In this document: piece by piece, positions 52,040 through 60,180 of the stretch | Numbering within the stretch: position 1 is the stretch's first letter | Layout of the letters: every line of letters begins with the position of its first letter | Assembly: GCF_038070315.1 (NCBI RefSeq) | Contig: NZ_JBBPCC010000005.1 | Location: 1-64,000, forward strand | Direction of reading: 5' to 3' | DNA length: 64,000 nucleotides | Source of the DNA: Paenibacillus_G filicis | Lineage (GTDB): Bacteria > Bacillota > Bacilli > Paenibacillales > NBRC-103111 | Notes under the pieces: generated by a model | Told to the model about the DNA's origin: nothing | Database searches by the model: none | Seen by the model: the letters and a program-made list of their open reading frames with translations, nothing else | Made by a program: the position numbers and the translations under genes

Positions 52040-52300
52040 ATGAGCTTGAATGAACAGCAATTACTTGAATTGAAGCCCGACCATGTGGTCGACGCGATCG
52101 GCGAGGTATGCCCGCACACCCTGAACCTGGCACTGGCTGGTCTCAAGAAAGCCAAATCCGGGGAGATTGTAGTCGAAATAACCGATCATTCCATCGCCAC
52201 CAAGACAATTCCGGCCGCTGTGAAGATGAATAAATACGGAGAATTTCTCGGTGTGGCCAAGAAGAACGGCAATTATCATATTTTCATCAAAAAAGCGTAA
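52040..52300 (+). CDS. TusA-family sulfur carrier (YeeD/TsuB-like)
   Basis: 86 aa with the two-layer TusA fold: AIGEVCPHTLNLALAGLKKA, then IVVEITDHSIATKTIPAAV and a final strand. C24 is the sulfur-carrying cysteine. The usual CPxP motif is CPHT here, with threonine for the second proline. The ATG at 52040 follows AAGGAG by eight bases; a GTG at 52031 touches that site. In thiosulfate uptake, the TsuB partner of TsuA is such a protein, and the transporter gene is next. Confidence 0.88.
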   Translation: MSLNEQQLLELKPDHVVDAIGEVCPHTLNLALAGLKKAKSGEIVVEITDHSIATKTIPAAVKMNKYGEFLGVAKKNGNYHIFIKKA

Positions 52301-52324
52301 GCACTCCATAAGGACGGTCTGATC

Positions 52325-53443
52325 ATGGCATATACTTGGGATGTATTTCTACTCGCTGCCGTATTCGGCTTTCTCTACGGATTCCTACTGCAAAAAGCGG
52401 ACTTCTGCTTCGTAGCCTCTGTCCGTGACTGGATCAGTGTCCGCGATACGCGGGCTCTGAACGGCGTGCTTGTGCTGATCGCTACTTCCCTGATCGGCTG
52501 GGCCGTCGTACTGACCTTTGGACTGCGCGAAGTATCGGAGGTATGGACAGTGCCGCTGGGCGGGGCCAACCTGCTCGGAGGTCTACTCTTCGGGATAGGT
52601 ATGACCATCGCCGGAGGGTGCGGCTCAGGTACGCTTTACCGCTGCGGGATGGGATATGTGCAGTTCTGGATCGTGCTCGTGTTCGCCATCGCTGGCAACC
52701 TGCTGTTCGCCTTCCTGTACGATCCATGGGGCAGGAAAGCGCTGGAGCCGATGACTGTGCTGGAGAGCGGGTATACGCTCTACTCGTGGCCGCTGCCGCT
52801 ATGGCTGCTGCCGCTGCTCATCGTGGGCGTGATCGTCGCCATCTCGGTATACCGGTTCGGCTGGTCCTCCTTCCGTGACGGCATCCGGACGACCTTCACC
52901 GATTGGGAAAAGAACCCCCTGCGTCAATCGCATTGGGATATCCGGCTCGTGGCTCTGCTCGTCGGCCTGATCGCTACTATCCAGTTCGTGCTGATGTCCA
53001 ATGTCGGCATCACCGGTCCGGAGACGCGTATCGGCGCGGTCGCGTTGGCCCAGATCTTCGGCGACGATCTTGTGTTCAACAATACGTATCTGAATGCGCT
53101 GTTCGCCGACTTCCCTCGTGTGGGACTGGGGCCTGAGGAAACGCTCGTCATCTTCCTCGTCGTCGGCTCCTTCACCGCCTCCTGGCTGAGCGGCAGCTTC
53201 AAGCTGAGGCTGCCCCGGAAGTCGCGGCTGCCTTACGCCATCGGCGGCGGATTGCTGATGGGCGTCGCCTCCCGGATCGCTCCGGGCTGCAACATCGCCA
53301 ACCTGATCACTGGGGTCGGCGGATTATCGCTCAGCAGCGTCCTCGTGCTGGCCGGTATGGCGATCGGCGTATTTCTCGTCGTCGCCTATGTATTCAAGAT
53401 GCCGCTGCTTCTGTTTCAGAAGGATGATTCTTTCTCGGGTTGA
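52325..53443 (+). CDS. tsuA: YeeE/YedE-family thiosulfate transporter (TsuA-like)
   Basis: 372-aa membrane protein with about nine to ten helices. Conserved cysteines of the family are present: GGCGSGTLYRCGMG in the first half and ASRIAPGCNIANL in the second, which in TsuA line the substrate path and interact with thiosulfate. Last gene of the operon, 24 bp after the TusA-like gene, with AAGGA upstream. Together with the TusA-like protein it likely imports thiosulfate or other reduced sulfur. Confidence 0.9.
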   Translation: MAYTWDVFLLAAVFGFLYGFLLQKADFCFVASVRDWISVRDTRALNGVLVLIATSLIGWAVVLTFGLREVSEVWTVPLGGANLLGGLLFGIGMTIAGGCGSGTLYRCGMGYVQFWIVLVFAIAGNLLFAFLYDPWGRKALEPMTVLESGYTLYSWPLPLWLLPLLIVGVIVAISVYRFGWSSFRDGIRTTFTDWEKNPLRQSHWDIRLVALLVGLIATIQFVLMSNVGITGPETRIGAVALAQIFGDDLVFNNTYLNALFADFPRVGLGPEETLVIFLVVGSFTASWLSGSFKLRLPRKSRLPYAIGGGLLMGVASRIAPGCNIANLITGVGGLSLSSVLVLAGMAIGVFLVVAYVFKMPLLLFQKDDSFSG

Positions 53444-53470
53444 AGACCATTCAGCTTAGGAAATACCGAG

Positions 53471-53510
53471 AAGCCCTCCCGCATGTACGGCGTGAGGGCT
53501 CTTGTTTTTT
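53471..53510 (+). terminator. Terminator of the sulfur operon
   Basis: AGCCCTC and GAGGGCT form the outer stem (from 53472 and to 53500), with inner CGC/GCG pairing, followed by CTTGTTTTTT. It lies about 30 bp after the transporter stop. Confidence 0.8.
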
Positions 53511-53636
53511 ACTTCCGCGGCATTCTCTCCATGCTTACTTTGTCCCCGCCCACTCCCCCTGCTCTTCGACATTTCCCGGGCAATTTCTGCCAAAGAACAA
53601 CATCACCTAACAGTGACTTAACGTACTGGCCGACGG

Positions 53637-53792
53637 TTACCCTTCCGCCGGCTCTTTCTTTCTCACCAAGGTTCCGTTACATGCTGGACAGAAAAACACT
53701 GGGCTCTCTCCTGGTTCTAATTCATACGCACAATCTGCTACGATGAATTCAGGAACGGGATCAATGAAAGGGAAACCGGCTCTAATTATGGC
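53637..53792 (-). pseudogene. Possible small zinc-ribbon protein scrap in the gap 53511-54043
   Basis: A minus-strand open stretch of 51 codons reads ...FIDPVPEFIVADCAYELEP, then FFCPACNGTLVRKK, with C and CPxC spacing of a zinc ribbon, and ends at a stop at 53637. It lacks an ATG/GTG/TTG start with a ribosome site and is preceded by a stop, so it looks like a truncated gene. The rest of the 530-bp gap shows no gene; AT content rises after about 53880. Confidence 0.3.
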
Positions 53793-54043
53793 TCACGTTC
53801 CATTCAGTTCTCACCCGCTACGTCCAACCATTGGGCAGATTCTGCGACATGAGATTCAAATGCTACAAAGGAACCTTATGTAGCGTGCCGTTTCTGGCTA
53901 ACATCATTGAAAAAAGATACAATAGTGAGAGAAATGTTAAGGTAATTTAATTCCACTATTCATTGCAGGCAAACAGTATGACGAATGCTGCCCTGAACTT
54001 GTGAATCAAGGACAGGATATTCCAAAAAAAGGGGATATAATAA

Positions 54044-54766
54044 ATGAGACCTTATAAAGTGGTATGTCATATGGCAACTTCATTGGATGGAAAAGTAAAT
54101 GGAAAAAACTTTGACACGCCGACTACGCTCTTTTTTGGAGAAGAGTATGAAAGCATTCACCAGAAATATCATTATAAAGCATGGATTTGTGGTCGTGTCA
54201 CCTTTGAAGAACAAGTCACATACGGAAAACAAGTAGATTTGTCTAAGTATCCGGATACCGATATTCCCCGTGAGGATTTTATTGCGGACACTGAGGCCGA
54301 TGCCTATGCTATTGCTATCGATCCATCTGGCAAGCTAGGCTGGGAACAAGGAACAATTGGGGATGATTATGAAGATCGCCGCGGAGAACATATCATCACG
54401 GTGTTAAGCGAAGAGGTAAGCAACCGTTACTTAGCACACCTTCGGACCATCGGCGTTTCCTATATATTTGCAGGGAAAAGCAAGCAGTTAGATTTGAAAT
54501 TGGCGCTTGATAAAATCAATCGGCATTTTAGCATAACCGAATTTTTACTCGAAGGCGGTGGGTATATCAATGGTTCGTTCTTAAGTGCCGGATTAGTGGA
54601 TGAATTAAGCTTGATACTCATTCCGTTGGTAGAAGGAACGCAACAATCTGTTCCGCTATTTGCTTATGGCGACAATCCTTTTCAGCCTGGAGTCGAGTTT
54701 ATTTTAGAAAAAGTAGAACCACTAGCAAATAGCGGGCTATGGCTGCGCTACCGGTTGAAGCAGTAA
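54044..54766 (+). CDS. Dihydrofolate reductase/RibD C-terminal-like reductase
   Basis: 240-aa cytoplasmic NAD(P)H-dependent reductase with the RibD_C fold. Features: VVCHMATSLDGKVNG at the start, WICGRVTFEE, and LLEGGGYINGSFLSAGLVDELSLIL near the C terminus, where the GGG turn binds the cofactor phosphate. Members reduce pyrimidine or pterin-like compounds; the true substrate is unknown. AT-rich and codon use unlike most neighbours, so recently acquired. AGGGG precedes the start. Stand-alone gene with its own terminator. Confidence 0.88.
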   Translation: MRPYKVVCHMATSLDGKVNGKNFDTPTTLFFGEEYESIHQKYHYKAWICGRVTFEEQVTYGKQVDLSKYPDTDIPREDFIADTEADAYAIAIDPSGKLGWEQGTIGDDYEDRRGEHIITVLSEEVSNRYLAHLRTIGVSYIFAGKSKQLDLKLALDKINRHFSITEFLLEGGGYINGSFLSAGLVDELSLILIPLVEGTQQSVPLFAYGDNPFQPGVEFILEKVEPLANSGLWLRYRLKQ

Positions 54767-54807
54767 AACGCTTAGTGAGTCTGTTGACTTCAGCGCCCCC
54801 AAGCAAA

Positions 54808-54856
54808 AGCAAAAAGGAGTAACATCGCCACAGGGCGATGTCACTCCTTTTTGCTT
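54808..54856. terminator. Terminator of the reductase gene
   Basis: AGCAAAAAGGAGT (54808-54820) pairs with ACTCCTTTTTGCT (54843-54855), and an inner ACATCGCC/GGCGATGT stem closes the loop. T-rich on both strands. Confidence 0.85.
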
Positions 54857-55031
54857 ACTTGCATCGCTGCTTAAGCCTTGGCTTCATCCCCCACCGCTAC
54901 CGGATTCTCCCCATAACACTTCTTTACTTCACTCATTTAATCGACTACGATCCTCAAAAATGTATTTCTGCAATTCTATTTTTCGACGTATTTATCTACA
55001 ACTTTTAGTGTTACATAATTTCCCAAACTAT

Positions 55032-55062
55032 AAAAAACAACAGGCCGTATCGCGACCTGTTG
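55032..55062 (-). terminator. Terminator of the nucleoside operon
   Basis: CAACAGG (55038-55044) pairs with CCTGTTG (55056-55062). On the minus strand CCTGTTG runs into TTTTTTAT. It lies about 90 bp after the nucleoside phosphorylase stop. Confidence 0.75.
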
Positions 55063-55149
55063 CTCCTGATTTATTCAATTGACTACATGGTTCATCTGTG
55101 CAGGTTAAAGCTTGCACTCTGGAGCCAAAGCTTACAAAGCCTCTCGAAC

Positions 55150-55890
55150 CTAAGCCTTGGACGCATCGGCTGCGGCCAGACGGACGACGGCTTGAATCGC
55201 CGCCTGAATCTCACGCTCTACCGCCTTGGCTACTGTATCCGTATGCGGGTCATACACTTCCTTCAGATCGGCATCGGCATAGCCGTCCAGCGCGACGATC
55301 GCTCCGGCACGGGCGCCGCGCAGGGAGGCGATCACATACAGCGCCGCAATCTCCATCTCGACGGCGAGCACGCCCGCCTTCTTGTACTTCTGGTGCGGGA
55401 ACTCCTCGACGCCTGCGAACAGAGCGTCCATCGTCAGTGTAATGCCGCGGCCCACGTTCGGGTCCAAAGCCAATGCCGCTTCGTACAAGGCGCGCACGAC
55501 CTCGGCATCTGCTACGGCCGGGAACGCTTGAGGCACGAGCTGACGGGTCAGTCCTTCCTCGCGCACGGCGGCCGTGCTGACAACCAGACTGCCTGCAGGC
55601 AGCTCGCTATGATAGGAACCGGCAGTGCCGACGCGGATCAGCGTCTTGACGCCGCCCTTGATCAGCTCTTCGAAGCAGACGGCCGCGCCCGGAGAACCTA
55701 CTCCGTGGCTCGTAACCGTAATCTTTACCCCGCCGGCTTCCCCGACGAATGTGCGGTATTCCCGGCTGAACGCAAGTTCCTTGACGTTGTCCAGTTTACT
55801 GGCAATCTTCTCTGCACGGAACGGATCGCCGCAGACGATCGCGTATGGAGACAGATCCTCCGTTTGGACTTGTAGAATCGGCAACAACAT
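55150..55890 (-). CDS. Nucleoside phosphorylase (uridine/purine type)
   Basis: 246-aa cytoplasmic NP-I family phosphorylase that splits nucleosides with phosphate to base and ribose-1-phosphate. Motifs: phosphate-binding GDPFRAEKIA, TSHGVGSPGAA, RVGTAGSY, and EMEIAALYVIASLRGARAGAIV, which best fits uridine phosphorylase or its PNP relatives. The ATG at 55890 has AAGGAG upstream; longer forms overlap the previous gene. Last gene of the nucleoside uptake operon, 1 bp after the molybdoenzyme stop. The base specificity cannot be told from sequence alone. Confidence 0.88.
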   Translation of the reverse strand: MLLPILQVQTEDLSPYAIVCGDPFRAEKIASKLDNVKELAFSREYRTFVGEAGGVKITVTSHGVGSPGAAVCFEELIKGGVKTLIRVGTAGSYHSELPAGSLVVSTAAVREEGLTRQLVPQAFPAVADAEVVRALYEAALALDPNVGRGITLTMDALFAGVEEFPHQKYKKAGVLAVEMEIAALYVIASLRGARAGAIVALDGYADADLKEVYDPHTDTVAKAVEREIQAAIQAVVRLAAADASKA

Positions 55891-55891
55891 C

Positions 55892-56575
55892 TTAATCGAA
55901 CTCCTTTTTCTCCCATTCGTCTTCCGGAATCGGCAGTGCCTCACCCGAGAAGCGTTCCTCACGGAACGGATCGGCCTCGTTGTGGAAGCCGTTTCGCTCC
56001 CAGAAGCCCTCGCGGTCTTCCTTCATAAATTCGATGCCCCGCAGCCACTTGGCGCTTTTCCAGAAGTAACGGTGCGGGATGACCAGACGCAGCGGCCAGC
56101 CGTGCTTCGGACTGAGCGGCTCGCCGTCATATTTCATCGCCAGCAAAATATCGTCGCCGAGCAGATCGTCCAGCGCGATATTGGTCTCGTAATCCTGATC
56201 CGCATACAGCATCACAAAGCGTCCCTCAGGCTTGATGTTCATATGCTCCAGAAAGTCGCGGAACCGCACACCCTCCCACGCTGTGTCCAGCTTGGACCAG
56301 CGGGTCACGCAGTGGATATCCACCAGTACCTGCGTCTGCGGGAGTGCCTGCAGCTCCTTGAAGCGAAAGATTCGCTCCTCTCCCACGGCTCCGAACACCC
56401 GCAGCGTCCACTCGTCCAGATTGTACTCCGGAACTTCTCCTTCATGCAGGATCGGGAAGCGCTCCGTCAGCACTTGGCCGGCGGGTACCCGGTGCGCCAA
56501 AGCTCCATCGACCACCGGTACCCGCATCTGCTTGATGCGGTCGGCCTTCGTCAATTTCTTCTTTCCCTCTGTCAT
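55892..56575 (-). CDS. Sulfite oxidase-like molybdopterin enzyme (YuiH-like)
   Basis: 227-aa protein with the Oxidored_molyb (SUOX) fold. The molybdenum ligand is C89 in VDIHCVTRWSKLD, followed by a WEGVRFRDFL substrate region and HGWPLRLVIPHRYFWKSAKW cofactor loop. No signal peptide or Tat motif, so it is cytoplasmic. B. subtilis YuiH is the closest type; its substrate is unknown. Start at 56575 with AAAGGAG upstream. It sits between the permease and the phosphorylase in the nucleoside operon, an unusual place for this enzyme. Confidence 0.88.
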   Translation of the reverse strand: MTEGKKKLTKADRIKQMRVPVVDGALAHRVPAGQVLTERFPILHEGEVPEYNLDEWTLRVFGAVGEERIFRFKELQALPQTQVLVDIHCVTRWSKLDTAWEGVRFRDFLEHMNIKPEGRFVMLYADQDYETNIALDDLLGDDILLAMKYDGEPLSPKHGWPLRLVIPHRYFWKSAKWLRGIEFMKEDREGFWERNGFHNEADPFREERFSGEALPIPEDEWEKKEFD

Positions 56576-56591
56576 CGCCTGTTCTCCTTTC

Positions 56592-57515
56592 TTACCTGGA
56601 ACTGCCGTTAGCCTTGCGCGCATCGTCCATATAGCTGTTCGTACGGAAGAAAAGCAAGGCCAGCAGCGTCACCACGTAAGGCAGCATCTGGGTGAAATGC
56701 GTCGGCAGCGAGAAGCCCTGCAGCCGGATACTGAGTGCATCCATCAGGCCGAACAGCAGGCTGGACGCCATCACGCCGACCGGATGCGACTGTCCCAGCA
56801 TCGTCGCGACCAGCGCGATAAAGCCGCGACCTGCCGTCATGCCTTCCGTAAACATCGTCACCTGGCCCAGCGACAGCTGAGCGCCAGCCAGTCCGCAGAG
56901 CGCTCCGCAGATCAGTACCGCCAGGTACTGCATCCGGTTCACCTTGATCCCGATGCTCTTCGCTGCTACCGGATTCTCCCCTACGGCGCGCAGGCGGAAG
57001 CCTGTCACGGACCGGAATAGGAAATAATGGAGCACCACTACGAGCACAAACGCGAGATACACGAGCGGCGAATGCCCGGACACGATCCCTCCGACAACCG
57101 GAATATCCTGAATGACCGGAATATTCCATTTGGGCAGACCGACCATATTTTTATCGTAGAAGGCACCCTTCACCTTGAAAATCGCCTGCAAGCAAAACGC
57201 GGTAAGGCCCAGTGCCAGGAAGTTGAACGAGATCCCGACGATGATGACGTTGGCCTGCAATTGAATGCTCATAAAGGCGAAAATCAGCGAAAACAGCAGT
57301 GTCGCCACGACCGCGATCAGCACCGCGACCAGAACATTGCCTGTGAAATGATTGCCCGCGATGGCAGCGAATGCGCCGACCAGAACAAAGCCCTCCAGAC
57401 CGACATTAAACAGCCCGACCCGAGAGCAGATCGCGCCGCCCAATGCGGCGAGCAGGATCGGGGCCACCATTCTGAACATGGCATTGAACAACGTGACATC
57501 AAACAGATGCTCCAT
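56592..57515 (-). CDS. nupQ: Nucleoside ABC transporter permease (NupQ/YufQ-like)
   Basis: 307-aa BPD_transp_2 permease with about nine membrane helices. Conserved features: GGAICSRVGLFNVGLEGFVLVGAF, RAVGENPVAAKSIGIKVNRMQYLA, GQVTMFTEGMTAGRGFIALVATMLG. It matches the second permease of the B. subtilis NupNOPQ nucleoside (guanosine) system. Overlaps the other permease gene by 17 bp. Confidence 0.92.
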   Translation of the reverse strand: MEHLFDVTLFNAMFRMVAPILLAALGGAICSRVGLFNVGLEGFVLVGAFAAIAGNHFTGNVLVAVLIAVVATLLFSLIFAFMSIQLQANVIIVGISFNFLALGLTAFCLQAIFKVKGAFYDKNMVGLPKWNIPVIQDIPVVGGIVSGHSPLVYLAFVLVVVLHYFLFRSVTGFRLRAVGENPVAAKSIGIKVNRMQYLAVLICGALCGLAGAQLSLGQVTMFTEGMTAGRGFIALVATMLGQSHPVGVMASSLLFGLMDALSIRLQGFSLPTHFTQMLPYVVTLLALLFFRTNSYMDDARKANGSSR

Positions 57516-58566
57516 CGCTCTTCCCCCCTTTCCTGCGTTTCCAGAACGTATAGGTAAACTTGGCTGTGACGAACAGAATGAGCAGCGCCTGAATAACGCC
57601 GGAGATCGCCAGGGGCACGTCCGTATTGCGCTCCACGCCCATGCCTCCCGTCTGCAGCGCCGCCAGCAGCACGGCCGCCAGCACTGTTCCGAGCGGATGA
57701 GCGCCGGCCAGCAGCGCAGCCATGATCCCGGACCAGGCGTAGCCTGGATTCGTAATCATGCCATCGACGTACCGATACTGCGTGCCGAGGACCTCGACGG
57801 CTCCGGCCAGACCGGCGATGCCGCCGCTGGCAAACATCCCGGCCAGCATCAGCTTGCCCCGGTTGATGCCGCCATAAGCCGCGAACAGCGGGTTGTAGCC
57901 AAGCATCCGAATCTCATAGCCCGCTACCGTGTAACGCATAAATAAAGTCAGCAGCACGGCGAGCACGATCGCAATGATAAATCCTCCATGCAAGGTCATA
58001 CCCGCAAACAGCTTGGGCAGCCAAAGGCTATTGTCCAGCATGGCTGTCTGCGCCAGTGCTGCGGAGCCCTTCGTATCCTTGAGCGGATAAGCCACCAGAT
58101 AACCGGCGAATAAGGCCGCGATATAATTAAGCAGCAGCGTCGTAATGATCAGATTCATGCGGAAGCGCGCATCCAGCCAGCCGGCCAGTGCGGACCACAT
58201 CCCTCCGGCTGCAATCCCTCCAAGTATGGCGGCGAGCAGCTTGACCATCGGCGGAGCAGGCAGATACAGCGAGATTAGTGCTGTCGCCAGCGCCCCCAAA
58301 ATCATCTGCCCCTCGGAGCCCATATTGAAAAAACCGGCCCTGAAGGCTACAGCCACGCCGAGACCGACCAGGATCAATGGCGTAGCACGCGTCAGCGTAT
58401 TCATGATGTAGTAGGTATTGCCGAAGGCCCCCTTCCACATCTGCACATACGTATCAGCGACTGAGCCGCCGATCAGCATGATGGCGACCGCTCCGCCGAG
58501 CAGGCCGATGCAGACGGCCAGCAAGGGCTGAAGCCAGGCGGATGCGTATAGTTTCCAGTTAGACAC
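57499..58566 (-). CDS. nupP: Nucleoside ABC transporter permease (NupP/YufP-like)
   Basis: 355-aa BPD_transp_2 permease. Features: NTLTRATPLILVGLGVAVAFRAGFFNMGSEGQMILGA and EIRMLGYNPLFAAYGGINRGK, typical of nucleoside permeases. Overlaps the ATPase gene by 8 bp and the second permease by 17 bp, so translation is coupled. About ten membrane helices. Confidence 0.92.
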   Translation of the reverse strand: MSNWKLYASAWLQPLLAVCIGLLGGAVAIMLIGGSVADTYVQMWKGAFGNTYYIMNTLTRATPLILVGLGVAVAFRAGFFNMGSEGQMILGALATALISLYLPAPPMVKLLAAILGGIAAGGMWSALAGWLDARFRMNLIITTLLLNYIAALFAGYLVAYPLKDTKGSAALAQTAMLDNSLWLPKLFAGMTLHGGFIIAIVLAVLLTLFMRYTVAGYEIRMLGYNPLFAAYGGINRGKLMLAGMFASGGIAGLAGAVEVLGTQYRYVDGMITNPGYAWSGIMAALLAGAHPLGTVLAAVLLAALQTGGMGVERNTDVPLAISGVIQALLILFVTAKFTYTFWKRRKGGKSDGASV

Positions 58567-60088
58567 GAAGTTCGCCCCCCGCCATCAACAGACTGATCGT
58601 TTCTTCCGTTGCATCCTCCGCCGCGAGCTCCCCGGCGATCCGGCCCTCATACATGACCACAATCCGGTCGGACAGCTTCAGGATTTCCGTTAATTCCGAC
58701 GATACCAATAAAATAGCCCCCCGCTCGCTGCGCTTGCGCAGCAGCTCCTCATGGATCAGCTCCATCGCGCCGATATCGACGCCGCGTGTCGGCTCAGCGG
58801 CAATCAGGAAGGGCTCGCTGCCCTCCAGCTCCCGCGCCACGATCAGCTTCTGCAGGTTGCCCCCGGACAGCACCTTCGCTTTCTGTTCCTGGGAGCCGGC
58901 CTTGATCTGAAACTGGCTGATCCAGCCAGCGACCATCGTCCTAAGCTTCCGGCCTGCCAAGAGGCCGAAACGGGCCGAGGAGCGGTGATGCCCCATGATC
59001 CCGTTCTCCAGCACGGTCCCGTCCTTGGCCGCTCCCCACTGGTACCGGTCTTCGGGAATATGGGCAAGACCCAGTCCCCGGACAGCCAGCGGGGATCGTC
59101 CTGCGATACTCGTACCCTGAAGCCGTATCTCTCCTCCGTCGAGCGGCTGCAGCCCGGCGATCGCCTGGATCAGCTCGGACTGTCCATTGCCGGATATGCC
59201 TGCGATGCCGACGACTTCGCCGGCCCGCACTTGGAGGCTAACCCCGTTCAGCACAGGCTTCTCTTCCCTGGCCTTCGCTTTGGACGTTCTTCCCTTGCCG
59301 CCGTAAAGCGTAGCGTCCCTAACCTCCAGCACCACCTCGCCGGGGTCTGAGGCTTGCTTGACCGAATCGGCCAGCTCGCGGCCGACCATCAGCCGAGACA
59401 GCTCCTCTGCGTTCGTCGCCGAAGTGTCCAGCGTCCCCCTGATCCGCCCGTCCCGCAGAACGGTGACGCGATCGGCAACCTCCATGACCTCATGCAGCTT
59501 ATGCGTGATAATAATGAAGCTTTTGCCTAGGGCGGCCAAGCTCTTCATCGTCACCAGCAGATCCCGGGCCTCCAGCGGCGTTAGCACGCCGGTCGGCTCG
59601 TCCAGGATGATAATGTCCGCGCCCTGGTACAGCACCTTCAGGATCTCGACCCGCTGCTGCAAGCCAAGCGGACAGTCCGCAACCTTCATCAGCGGATTGA
59701 TCGGCATCCGGTAATCGGCACAGAGCTGCTCGACCTGCTGCACCGCCTTCTTGCGGTCGAAGGAAGGACCTGCTTTGGGCTCCCGCCCGATGACGATATT
59801 CTCCGCCACCGTGAAGGAAGGAAACAGCATGAAGTGCTGATGCACCATCCCAATGCCCGCAGCTATCGCATCGACCGGCGAAGCGAATGTCACCGTCTGT
59901 CCCCGCAAGCGGATAGAGCCCGAGGTCGGCTGCTCCATGCCATACAGCATCCGCATCAGCGTCGTTTTGCCGGCCCCGTTCTCGCCGACCAGCGCATGAA
60001 TCTCGCCCTCCCGCAGCGTGAAGTCCACAGCCGAATTGGCGGTTGTCTTTCCGTAGGTTTTCGTGATTTGACTCATCTGAAGCAGCAT
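58559..60088 (-). CDS. nupO: Nucleoside ABC transporter ATPase with two domains (NupO/YufO-like)
   Basis: 509-aa double ATPase. First domain: GENGAGKTT, signature region CPLGLQQRVEILK, IILDEPTGVLTP. Second domain: degenerate GISGNGQSE, LSGGNLQKLIVARE, AEPTRGVD. This is the arrangement of nucleoside transporter ATPases. The ATG at 60088 has GGGAG five bases upstream; a TTG four codons earlier is possible. Follows the binding protein gene by about 90 bp. Confidence 0.92.
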   Translation of the reverse strand: MLLQMSQITKTYGKTTANSAVDFTLREGEIHALVGENGAGKTTLMRMLYGMEQPTSGSIRLRGQTVTFASPVDAIAAGIGMVHQHFMLFPSFTVAENIVIGREPKAGPSFDRKKAVQQVEQLCADYRMPINPLMKVADCPLGLQQRVEILKVLYQGADIIILDEPTGVLTPLEARDLLVTMKSLAALGKSFIIITHKLHEVMEVADRVTVLRDGRIRGTLDTSATNAEELSRLMVGRELADSVKQASDPGEVVLEVRDATLYGGKGRTSKAKAREEKPVLNGVSLQVRAGEVVGIAGISGNGQSELIQAIAGLQPLDGGEIRLQGTSIAGRSPLAVRGLGLAHIPEDRYQWGAAKDGTVLENGIMGHHRSSARFGLLAGRKLRTMVAGWISQFQIKAGSQEQKAKVLSGGNLQKLIVARELEGSEPFLIAAEPTRGVDIGAMELIHEELLRKRSERGAILLVSSELTEILKLSDRIVVMYEGRIAGELAAEDATEETISLLMAGGELRV

Positions 60089-60180
60089 GAAGACTCCCAA
60101 GGCTCCTCTCCCCGGACATGCGGAAACTGTCTACGTCTCCGTAAACAGTTTCCGTTGTCGCTATGCGGTTGCAAACCGGA

